Of a stretch of 64,000 nt of DNA, positions 34,761 through 43,693 are shown in pieces; the stretch's first letter is position 1; each line of letters begins with the position of its first letter. A program made the position numbers and the translations under genes. The stretch comes from Schizochytrium sp. TIO01 (Eukaryota > Sar > Bigyra > Thraustochytrida > Thraustochytriidae). The notes beneath the pieces are model-generated. The model was given only the letters and a program-made list of their open reading frames with translations. It did not search any database and was not told the origin of the DNA. Location of the stretch: contig SMSO01000034.1 in NCBI GenBank assembly GCA_004764695.1, positions 2,364,501 through 2,428,500 on the forward strand. Direction: 5' to 3'.

Positions 34761-35904
34761 ACTGCGGGGCTTTGCAAGCTTTATCACATCAAGGTAATAT
34801 ATCGCAGTTGCACGAACAGCAGTTTGGGTAGAACACTGCCGCTCGTACCAGAAGTTAAGCACAGCCAGCTTTTGCTTCTGAAGCACTTATCTTCCAATGC
34901 CAATCAGCTACCATCTAACCAGTACCCACCACTTGCCACCAAGCTAAGCTGGATACTTCGTAAAGACCGTCAACACAATTACCAAGCTTCAGTGCACGTC
35001 CGAAGGACTCTGTAGTAAGTCTACTAAAATCTCATGAGTCCTCGCTCTCAATTGGAATAGTTTTCCTAAGGTGTGCAAAGTGCAGCCACTATTAATTTAA
35101 GAACTGCAGCAAGTGCTAATATCAAGATACGAGATACTTTCTACTGATTTAGCGCCCCAAACGGCCCGATTGGTGATTCATGCAAAACCTTCCCGCACAC
35201 AGATAGCTGCTCTGATGAGTGGCTGAATGCAGCTGGACCTCCAACACGCAGGGCTTGCCATTAAATCGAAGATTCCAGTTTCTTTCTGGTAACGTTGACT
35301 TATAGTGTCCTATAGCACTCCCAGGCTTCACTGTCATCTTTAAGTTATACAGATACTGAGTAGTTGGTACTAATAGTGAAGTACGCACCCACCCTTACCT
35401 TACCCAGACATTGAGACCTTGTCCAAACTGAAAGCAAAGCAAATCTGTATTAAATATAACAACTTGAATAAGAACTTTACTCTTTACTAAGCTTTATAGG
35501 CTGAGACACATCCAAACAGAGACATTGTACATAGTCTCGAAGAGTCTCGCGGCAGTTCAAAGAGATCAAGTTCAACTACTCCAAAATCATTTTGACGTAT
35601 TGTCGTAAAGGAGGTGTAGTCACTGGCTCCCAAATCTTGCAAACGATTGGCAAGTTGCTTCAAGGTGCGTCATTTCTGAAGTGCTGTTTGGCTGGTGCGC
35701 AAGGAAATTTACGTAGACATTTATTCACTTGCTCGGGCAAGAGGTCCTGTTTGGTTTACGTTCTAAAGGTGTCGAGGCGAGTATTTTAGGTGAGCGTAAT
35801 ATTACATTTGCACATAGACCGGTCCTGATGCGAAGTCATTGGGCACACATAGGTGTTGTGTTAGCGTTGCTTTCCGCATTGACGCTGGTAAATGCCCAAT
35901 CTTC
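34761..35904 (+). repeat. 1.15-kb direct repeat, copy B (upstream region plus signal peptide)
   Basis: Partner of copy A at 31753-32898, about 99% identical. After codon ~26 of the downstream gene the two copies cease to align at nucleotide level until the cytoplasmic-domain exons, which are only moderately similar. Confidence 0.95.
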
Positions 35905-36877
35905 GGATTACTTGCGAGGCACAACAATTATACACTGTAATTACACAGCTTTCACGCATTGCGTCACCTGTGTCAACGCGCAATGCGTAGAGTGCGCATC
36001 AGGGTATACACTTCTGGACGGCGACTGTTGGACTAAGGCTGGGAAAATTGCAATGGAAGTGGTCCTTGGCACGGTTGGATCAGCCTTCCTATGTGCTTTG
36101 TTGGGATGCTGTAATCATCCATCCTCCTTAACGGTATGTTGGAACCTTTTGAAGAGAGGGGCCAGCAAGATGGTTTCTTTTCTGAGTTATCTCAGAGATT
36201 GTTTGAGTAGTTGCTGGCGCCGTCAGAAGATACGGGCAGACAAAATGGTAGCTTGTTTGTGTGGTCCCTGCGCTCCCTGTCTGAGTAGTTGTTGGCGCCT
36301 TCAGAAGAGAGGGACAAACAGACTCGTAGCGAATTTTCCATGTCATGGATGCTGCAACAAAGTCGCAGCTGTTGTGAGCACAAATCTTAATGAAGATGGC
36401 GAAGATATATCCGAGGTCCACGCAAGCGAATTGCCATTTACGGAGAGCAAGCTACGAACTATAAACGAAGCTGGGACCTTTATGTTTCTGAAAAGAGAGG
36501 GACAAATGCAATCGAAGAAGTCAGCACCGGAATGGTCAGACTATGGTTTTCTTTTTTTTCAGGAAAACTTAGTGCGTATTATTTTGACTCGAGGATCAGC
36601 AGGAATTGGCAGCGAGCATACTGATCGGGCAATCTCGTATGGGGAGCTAGTAATTAGCGATGTGCAGATGGAGGGTTGCGAGTCAAGTGATGATATAGAT
36701 CATGAGAAAGTTGATGTCAACGGTACAGTTATCACTAGTGATGCGGAGCGCATTGCGAGAATTAAGAGAATGCTCTCCGAGCGCAGGGAAGCTTACATTG
36801 CGAACCAGTCTCCCGACCAAGAGGGCGTTTACGGACCCTATCCAATTGCGGAACCTGTTTCTAAGTACCTCGAATAA
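35828..36877 (+). CDS. Cys-rich single-pass receptor-like protein, family member 2 (repeated CWxxQKR juxtamembrane units)
   Basis: ATG 35828 is the counterpart of 32822 in member 1. About 349 residues. The signal peptide is nearly identical to member 1 (LSALTLVNAQS), but the mature ectodomain differs: CNYTAFTHCVTCVNAQC, then CVECASGYTLLDGDC. TM is in AMEVVLGTVGSAFLCALLG. The juxtamembrane part carries three degenerate 25-26-residue units with CWxLxKR...KMV (CWNLLKRGASKMV; CWRRQKIRADKMV; CWRLQKRGTNRLV); the last two are 78-nt tandem repeats starting at 36200 and 36278. The cytoplasmic domain follows (PFTESKLRTINEAGTFMFLK, DYGFLFFQENLVRIILTRGS, VDVNGTVITSDAERIARIKR), ending YPIAEPVSKY. Same architecture as member 1; function unknown. 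Confidence 0.8.
   Translation: MRSHWAHIGVVLALLSALTLVNAQSSDYLRGTTIIHCNYTAFTHCVTCVNAQCVECASGYTLLDGDCWTKAGKIAMEVVLGTVGSAFLCALLGCCNHPSSLTVCWNLLKRGASKMVSFLSYLRDCLSSCWRRQKIRADKMVACLCGPCAPCLSSCWRLQKRGTNRLVANFPCHGCCNKVAAVVSTNLNEDGEDISEVHASELPFTESKLRTINEAGTFMFLKREGQMQSKKSAPEWSDYGFLFFQENLVRIILTRGSAGIGSEHTDRAISYGELVISDVQMEGCESSDDIDHEKVDVNGTVITSDAERIARIKRMLSERREAYIANQSPDQEGVYGPYPIAEPVSKYLE
36200..36355 (+). repeat. 78-nt tandem repeat in family member 2
   Basis: Two in-frame 26-codon units beginning TGTTTGAGTAGTTGCTGG and TGTCTGAGTAGTTGTTGG. A third, more diverged unit lies just upstream. Confidence 0.8.
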
Positions 36878-38527
36878 ACGCGCAGACTGAATCCTATACC
36901 TTGTCGCAATATTAATCTTGCAAGTTAGTCGAGAGCATCCATATGCCGCTATTTTTCTGCGATGTATTTCACAACGACTTGATCGATGGAGAAAATGTAG
37001 CACATGAATGATGAGTTTTGACCTTTGATTTTGTAAAATATTGTTGTAGCAATGAATTCTGCTAAAAATTCGAATTTTAGCTTTCTCTTTCGTAACATCT
37101 ATGAACATGGAATACTAGTAAGCTAAAACAACGTGGTCGAGCGAATGGTACGGTCACATCATGAGTTTGGGACACTTGAACAGGAGGTGGTTACGAATAT
37201 ACAAGATCGTATCGATTTACTGAATGATGCCTTAAACAACCTTGTAAGCAGTTCTCAGCCATCTACTTGCCACATCTTTTTTAATGGTGATTTTCTCAAT
37301 ACTCAGAATAATTTTCAACTCACTGTGGAAAGCTTGAAAAGGGCTCCACCACGTTCCCAGCGAGGTTTGACAGAATCAATACTCACCAGTGCCGTGAGAG
37401 ATAACCAGTTACATACAGATCAGCACCCTGTGACGACCTTTCTAAAGTGCAATGCATAATTTTTCATTAGGAGCCAGGACTGCGATACAAAATATGGAAA
37501 AGCCGCCACAATGCAAACTTTGGCAGACTCAATCGAGCTAGAAGCAAACTGTATATTAAGTTCAAGTCAAAGGGTTGCTTTGCCTCATCAATGAGGCTTG
37601 AAAGCCTTTGTTGAACCTATAATTAAGTTTTGCGTACTATTTTCATTCTTTTAATAATATCACAAGGAAATAAAAGATACCCTATCTGCTTGCGTTTCGA
37701 GCGGAATTATTTTTCCAAATTGAGAGGGATATTCACTACTTATTCCCCCAACTACTCGCCTTCAGTGACCCAAGTTCACTCAAGCCACGCAATCGTTTCT
37801 AATTCCCCAATATCAGGATTGGCGTATGCCTTTACTTTCCCTACCGACCAACTAAGCGATCTATACCTATATAACTTTAAATGATCTCTCATATTCCGTC
37901 ATTAGTGACTCTTAAATAGATCTACTAGTGTGCAAAATACTCACTTTCATGGCACGATGTCGAGAGGATTTGGACCACCAACACGAAGCTGATACTGGTC
38001 TAACCTCAACCATTGGAGCGAGTAGCGCACCTCTTGCAGGTCTCTCTTCTCAGGAAGCACCGCTGGTTTAATTTGCTTATCCTAAAGCCATTGCTACTGT
38101 TTGTGTACGCCATCTAAATAGAACAATCCAATTAATGGTAGAGGTTGTTTATATAATACTATAGGACCCAGAGGCTCGAATGCTAAACTTGTGCGGAAAC
38201 CAGCGCGTGCCTCGCTGGACTACTCGAAGTAGTTCAAGTCCTTGCCGCAGAGATTCAAGCCAAGTGCTCAAACCACATTTGAATGGGGCAGCACAGAAAA
38301 GGTATTCGTTAGCTCTCTGGTGTTGCAAATAGTCGACCGGTTGACTGTGACTTCAGAGTGATCATCAACTCCTTGCTTGTGCACAATTTGACGAGGATCC
38401 CTAAGTTGTATTCTCAAGTGAGCTGCTTTCTCAAGCAAGAACGCTTAGAGCTACTGCTGGGTAATCAAGAAATAAAGGCAAGGGTTCACCTGGGTCCAAG
38501 AGCACTGGTGTGCATAATTTGGTCCTC
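36878..38527. other. Intergenic; one unsupported open frame
   Basis: A plus frame at 37133-37459 (internal ATG at 37145) reads HEFGTLEQEVVTNIQDRI with helical character, but it has no recognisable domain or homolog here and may be chance. Otherwise nothing was seen. Confidence 0.4.
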
Positions 38528-39379
38528 ATGCAAAGGGGTCCAACGTTTCTAGGTGTCTTAGCAGCGCTGCTTTCTGCTGCGGCACTTGTGGAGGCCCAAA
38601 TTGCACAACATGTAGAAAATGTACAACATGTTCGAAGCGTGTCGGGTGTTATATGTGATACAACCTTAACGCACTGCTTAAGCTGCTTCTCAGTGGGCGT
38701 TTGCGCAGAGTGTGACTCAGGCTATGAAGTGGTGGCGGGAGCATGCGAGGAATCCACATCTTCATCCTCCAGCGGTCTAAGCACTGCTGCTAAAGTTGTT
38801 ATTGAAGTTGCAGTCTCCCTCTTAGTGCTAACATGTTTTTTGTCAACGTGTTGCTGCTGCTATAAGAAACGGATGAAGAGCGAGCTGACATTTACGGAGA
38901 GCAGGCTGCAAACTGTAAATCCTGATGCTGGAACCCTTGTATTTCTGAAACGTCCCGGACAAATGAGCTTCGCGGACTCGGCGCCATCATGGTCAGACTT
39001 TGGTTTTTTGTTTTTCCAAGCTGCTTCTGTACGCCTTGTACGATCACGGGGCTCTGCTGGGGTTGGCGAGGATCTTACGGATGAAAATATTCCATACCAA
39101 GAATTACGAGTCGCCGATGTACTAAAGCAGGATAGCACGGTGGATCCTGAGAAACTCTTCATCAATGGAACAGTCGTCACAAGCGATGCAAGGCGTATTG
39201 CAAAGATCAAATCAATGCTTCACGAGTACAAGGAAGCTTTCACAGCGAGCTTGTCGCCTAGCCCTTATGTTGAAAAAGATTTCATTCCTACAGCCCAGGT
39301 GGTTCCAGACAATGAGCGCTACGAGGCTTTCGGGTCAGCACTAGAAACAACCAGAAGGAAACAACCTCATTGGATTTGA
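38528..39379 (+). CDS. Cys-rich single-pass receptor-like protein, family member 3
   Basis: ATG 38528 aligns with the start of members 1-2 (context GGTCCTCATGC vs GGTCCTGATGC). About 283 residues: signal peptide 1-24 (LGVLAALLSAAALVEAQ), Cys-rich ectodomain about 43-73 (CDTTLTHCLSC, CAECDSGYEVVAGAC), Ser-rich stalk, TM 91-112 ending in Cys run STCCCCYKKR, then the cytoplasmic family domain about 120-240: LTFTESRLQTVNPDAGTLVF, WSDFGFLFFQAASVRLVRSR, IPYQELRVADVL, LFINGTVVTSDARRIAKIKS. The tail PTAQVVPDNE is the clearest form of the shared C-terminal motif. Lacks the long Cys array of member 1, so that insert is optional. The compact domain order makes this the reference member of the family. 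Confidence 0.85.
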   Translation: MQRGPTFLGVLAALLSAAALVEAQIAQHVENVQHVRSVSGVICDTTLTHCLSCFSVGVCAECDSGYEVVAGACEESTSSSSSGLSTAAKVVIEVAVSLLVLTCFLSTCCCCYKKRMKSELTFTESRLQTVNPDAGTLVFLKRPGQMSFADSAPSWSDFGFLFFQAASVRLVRSRGSAGVGEDLTDENIPYQELRVADVLKQDSTVDPEKLFINGTVVTSDARRIAKIKSMLHEYKEAFTASLSPSPYVEKDFIPTAQVVPDNERYEAFGSALETTRRKQPHWI

Positions 39380-39606
39380 AATGCTTGACTATGATCAAGG
39401 AGGAAAGTAATATGAATTATATGCACTCACCCGTTTTACTTTTTCTCTCATATAATTTACAACTAATTAAGAAGCATCTTAAAATTTCAAATTTATACAT
39501 CCAGCTTGCAGCTTTTTACTTTTCTGCGAGGAAAAAGGTTTCGATTGACAGAAGCTTACTTGAATTATCAAATTAGTACAGAAGCATACTCACATAGCGA
39601 GACGAT

Positions 39607-39610
<4 letters not shown>

Positions 39611-39641
<31 letters not shown>
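39611..39641. repeat. (GA)n dinucleotide repeat
   Basis: About 15 AG units. Confidence 0.95.
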
Positions 39642-39646
<5 letters not shown>

Positions 39647-39882
39647 TGCTTCTGAGATTCATTTAGCGCTCATTGCAACTTGAGTTCTAATATTCCACGG
39701 TATGACTCTTTGCATAAAACCAAAACCGCATCAGCATCACAAGAGTAAAGGAATTGATAAAGTCTATAACGAAGAGGACAGTTCTATCACAAAAGGCAAC
39801 ACACTTGATCTATAAAAAACATAAAAAAACAAAATAAACAAATATGTAATCCTCTAGACTCGTCTTGAGATACTCCTGGCAC

Positions 39883-40863
39883 TTACACTCTGCTAGCCTG
39901 GACTCCCCTTTCCACATCAAGGTCATCTGTGCAATCCTCGTCAGGAACAAACTGTGCCATGGGAATTTTCTCGTCAGAGCTTATTCCAGCTCGTTCACGC
40001 CTGTCTATGATCAGATCTCGAATTATGTTTAGGATCTCCTTAGTAGAGTTAATTGCAACATGCTTTCTGCTACCTCCAATAATGAGGCTGTGAATTGGAT
40101 TGATGAGGAGAATGCTTGCAGAGCTTACTTTGGAAATCTCGGCCTCCTCATATGTAAAAAACATATTTTTCCGGCCTTGGACAGGAGTATCGAAGTTATG
40201 ATGAGTTCGCACAACTTCGATGCCAGCGTCAAGGAAGTTGACAAAGCCTAGGTCATGAGCTTGTCGGTCGTTTACATACGATCTGGTGCTAGCCCATTGC
40301 ATATCATTTTCTGTGTGTAGCAGAACCATTTTGCCGGGACGAGACCTTGCCTCTGCGATGAGAACCTTTACCCACCGAGCATCAGACAAGGTATCATCTT
40401 CGCTGCCATTCCCGAGTGGTTTTCGCTCGGCATCTGCAATTATTGTGGGAAGCGCCTGTGAAGATTCGCCTACGCTTGTAAGGCTTTGAGAATGTCCAGA
40501 GGAAACCACTGGAGCCCTGGCAATTTCTCGTGGGTTTACCTCACTTTCATAGTCAATCTTTTGAGGATAAACCCGACTTAGACAAAAACACAATAGAATG
40601 AGGGCCAGGAAGGCAACTATGCCGCACGCCATGCCAATATAAGCTCTTGTGTCTGACTTATCATCCTCACATGTTGCCCACGTGCACTGTCCTCCTGTAG
40701 ATGAGAGATCATAACAGTCTTCACATGCTGTACATATGGTTCCATCAGAATAAGAGCAGGTGACACAGTTCGCAATCCCTCCGCATCCCGCCAGGACGCC
40801 AAATGCCTGAGCCACTATGACCGCTGATGCTAAAATCACTCGCGCTTGCGCTATTGTCAGCAT
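39883..40863 (-). CDS. Cys-rich single-pass receptor-like protein, divergent member 4 (opposite strand)
   Basis: ATG 40863 precedes the signal peptide (ARVILASAVIVAQAFGVLA). About 326 residues, ending at 39883. Ectodomain: CGGIANCVTC, CTACEDCYDL, CTWATC. TM: AYIGMACGIVAFLALILL with trailing Cys. Next comes a linker of about 80 residues (Ser/Pro/Gly, charged) longer than in other members. The family domain is then recognisable though diverged: GKMVLLHTENDMQWA, DLGFVNFLDAGIEVVRTHHN, FFTYEEAEISKV, HVAINSTKEILNIIRDL. The tail is IPMAQFVPDED. The shared order GFxxF..xxxVxVR....Y.E...V, then a terminal helix and PxAxxVP, places it in the family despite low identity. The only intact member on the minus strand. 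Confidence 0.75.
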   Translation of the reverse strand: MLTIAQARVILASAVIVAQAFGVLAGCGGIANCVTCSYSDGTICTACEDCYDLSSTGGQCTWATCEDDKSDTRAYIGMACGIVAFLALILLCFCLSRVYPQKIDYESEVNPREIARAPVVSSGHSQSLTSVGESSQALPTIIADAERKPLGNGSEDDTLSDARWVKVLIAEARSRPGKMVLLHTENDMQWASTRSYVNDRQAHDLGFVNFLDAGIEVVRTHHNFDTPVQGRKNMFFTYEEAEISKVSSASILLINPIHSLIIGGSRKHVAINSTKEILNIIRDLIIDRRERAGISSDEKIPMAQFVPDEDCTDDLDVERGVQASRV

Positions 40864-43232
40864 TGTGAACACCCGTTCAGCCTGTGACAAGCTAGGTACC
40901 TTTAAATTGGAATTGGGATTTGCCTGCTGCTGATGCACCTATACACCAAAGGCCTCAGAATTCTGTAAGTGCTAACCAGTATTACTACTACCTACTACCG
41001 CCAGAACTATTCTTGCTGCGCAGCTCCACACATGACAGTCACGAGTATTCTCGCAATCTATGAAAGCTGTACACAAGTCGTGTGCAAAGCTTAAGGAGCT
41101 TAGTAGCTTGCTGCTCGCCGCGGTGGTTTCTGCTGGACTGTATACTTGTTGGGGCTGTTACCGACAGCGAAGGAGGGAAATTGAAGGCGTTTCTGAACCA
41201 AAGTGAGCAACAGGTAAAATAGAGCAGCAAGAGCAGACTGGCTGCTTAACTTGGCAACCCTCGCGAGCATTCATCGGTACTTATGCCCGTCTCGAGACTT
41301 TGAACTAATCCAAGGTCTTCTATATGGGTAATCTGCTAATGATGTATCAAAAGTCTAAGTCAAAATTCTTATACAAGTCTTGAACAAATTGACGAGGGAG
41401 AACGACGCCTCAGCCATTAAGTATGCACTGTCTTTGTATTGGCTAGCTTCTGAGCAACCATCAAGCTCTTAAGAGTTAGTGGCTGGCTGACGATCCTCCT
41501 ATTTTAGTGTGACAGGCATAGTGGAAGTTATCGAACACCCTACACTAGCTAGGTACAAATCGTAGCAGATGAAGGCGAAACTTCAAAGTTGAAACCGTTG
41601 CGGTTTAAGCGCATCCAGACCGGCTGGCTAGCTGGGAATTCATGATTCGTCCTTCATTTCACAAAGTGACTACCCGACCTACTACAACTTCACGAGTTAT
41701 ATCTACGATGGCACGGTGGTGCCATCAAACTCTATGCCTCTTTAGCATGAAGGCTGCGACCCTACTCTAGGGACCTTGCGATGTATACAATGTGTGCAGG
41801 CAGGTACACACCCCTTCGCTAGGCCATGGAACTTCTGAAACTAGCACGTGCAAATTGAACAGGAACCTCATGAACTGATGCTCTGACTAGTCAAACCATC
41901 TCCTTTATGTCACAAGAGGAAAAGCCAAACGACAAAGAGGACCAGAAAGAAAAGCTTGATAACTAGAAGTGCCTGCTTCGATAAATTTGAGCTACAAGAA
42001 GTGCTCACACCACCACCAAAAGGTCTAGGCGTAGTTTAGGCATTGATATCTGGCTAAATACTTAACTTTTGAGCCTCTTGTGGTCATGTTGATTTGGAAA
42101 TCGCCCCGTGTTGCGGAATAGCACTGTGCAAACAGAGTAGCAACGTAATTTTTTTGATCTCTTAAAATGAAAGGGTTTTCTAGTTATTTCTTTAAAGATA
42201 AAAGAATAGAGGTGGATAAATCCTCGCAGTCTTAAGTTCTCTAATGAATATAATAACTCGCTCTGCTGGTTGGCCACGGAACTCAAAGAGAAACAATTAA
42301 AAAAAATGCATCAGCAGAACTACTCTCATAGTTATCATGTAGAAACGTGAAGAAAATTGATATTTTGTCCACGAACATGGAAAACAAATCAATCAAATTC
42401 CCAGAACCCTCTCAGTAGGACGCGAAAGCTTAAAACCAAGGAGCAAAATAGTTCGGTTATCAAATTTCTGCAGAAGAAAGGAGATCGATAGCCTAGCCCA
42501 TCTGAACTATGGTTTCAATAGCCCGAATTTCTCAAGTAGATCATGTTTGACTAGTAGAAACAAGATTACTCTTTTCAGTGTTGAGTATGCCTTTGTATAA
42601 CATGGCAATACAGACTTCCTCTAAAAACAAGAACAAGAACTGTGAACAAGAAACGGGAAGTCTTTTTAACACCAAAAGTATTTTAGAAATTAGAATTAAA
42701 CATATGTAAAATTGTTCCTCAATTGAACTGTATAACCTAAAATGCTCACAACAGTATTCTTATTTCATATGTACACAGCCTGTGCTTTTACCATGGCTGA
42801 AACTTGTTTGTTTTTAAAACCTGGTTGGTGCACTCGCAGACTACTTTGGGCAGAGTCTTTGCATAAAATACTTGTCAAAATTTAACTCTTATCTCTGGAC
42901 ACGAAGTTGTCAGAAAGGCAATTAGAGGGAATGCTTCAATTCGCTTTACGTAAAAAGCTCTCCGCGCGAAGAGAGCATGATAGCAGCTCTCCTCGGCATT
43001 GGGATTTGCTCTCGCCATCGGGGCGGAAGGAACTCTCTCTGGTTCTGATTTGCAAGCTGCCAACTCGAGGTTGTGTTCTTCTTTGGCGAGATGCGTCAAT
43101 GCGAGGGATGCCTTTAGTAGGGACATAACAGAATCATTTAGACGTTTTCGTCATTTCTTTCTTCAGTTCAGACAACCCCAAGACGCGTTGATTCGCATCT
43201 TGCACATGTTATCCGCTGTCTCCTGATGTTAT
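40864..43232. other. Intergenic; one possible small membrane ORF
   Basis: No standard gene is supported. A 48-codon ATG frame at 41060-41206 (plus) is described separately. The rest shows short frames without features. Confidence 0.5.
41060..41206 (+). CDS. Possible small single-pass membrane peptide (48 aa)
   Basis: ATG 41060 to TGA 41204-41206. It holds one hydrophobic segment (LSSLLLAAVVSAGLYTCWGC) followed by a basic stop-transfer (YRQRRREIE). The CWGCYRQRRR end recalls the short Cys/Arg tail of family member 7 (IRCCRHRNN), so it could be a remnant of the receptor family. No Cys-rich ectodomain. Chance is possible. Confidence 0.2.
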   Translation: MKAVHKSCAKLKELSSLLLAAVVSAGLYTCWGCYRQRRREIEGVSEPK

Positions 43233-43693
43233 TCAAATGGGGCGTGCAGCCGGTATAACCGAATTGGTCTGAGTAGTTGAAAACCCTGCAGTATCTGAAT
43301 CTGTGATTCCTGTTGTAACAGGGACAATAGCGTCATGATTAGGATGTGTCGAATTTGTGTGGCCATCGTGGGGATGCGTTGGATATAGGCAGAGGTGCAG
43401 TTTGTCGGGCATCTTGCTAGCCCAACAACACAGCATGGGCATTAGAAACGCAAAAATTGCTCCACCAAAAGACAGCCGTACAAGTGTTCGTTCGTCTGGT
43501 TTAAAGCCTGTTGATGAATTTGCTGAATTTGCTGAATTTGCGTAACAACTAGACGTGTAATCATCGAGAATGTAACCTTAACACATACGCTACAGTAGCA
43601 TTGAGTCGCAATGGTCTCGCAGAGGCTGCTACGCGGATATAAGTTTCTCAGGTGAGATGCAACTGCTTCTAGAGAAGCAATCGGATCTAGCAA
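43233..43693 (-). pseudogene. Frameshifted copy of the Cys-rich receptor family
   Basis: On the minus strand one frame reads SLCETIATQCYCSVCVK and stops aligning. One base out, the next frame continues GYILDDYTSSCYANSANS, then TM GGAIFAFLMPMLCCW and a tail with PTHPHDG and Ser/Thr-rich residues. The junction (CSVCVK-GYILDDYTSSC, near 43576) fits the family pattern CxxC..GYxL...C exactly if one base is restored, so a 1-nt deletion or an unseen intron is indicated. The first part has no ATG-initiated signal peptide; upstream frames contain stops. The cytoplasmic domain is absent. A sequencing error is a competing explanation for the frameshift but not for the missing leader. Confidence 0.6.

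Noticed and set aside
32143-35388. Identical 79-codon minus-strand open frames at 32143-32382 and 35149-35388
   Set aside because: They begin with GTG, not ATG, show no domain and lie inside the 99% identical upstream repeats, so identity is explained by the duplication.
37133-37459. 108-codon frame HEFGTLEQEVV...
   Set aside because: Starts with GTG and lacks a recognisable domain; possible chance frame in AT-rich DNA.
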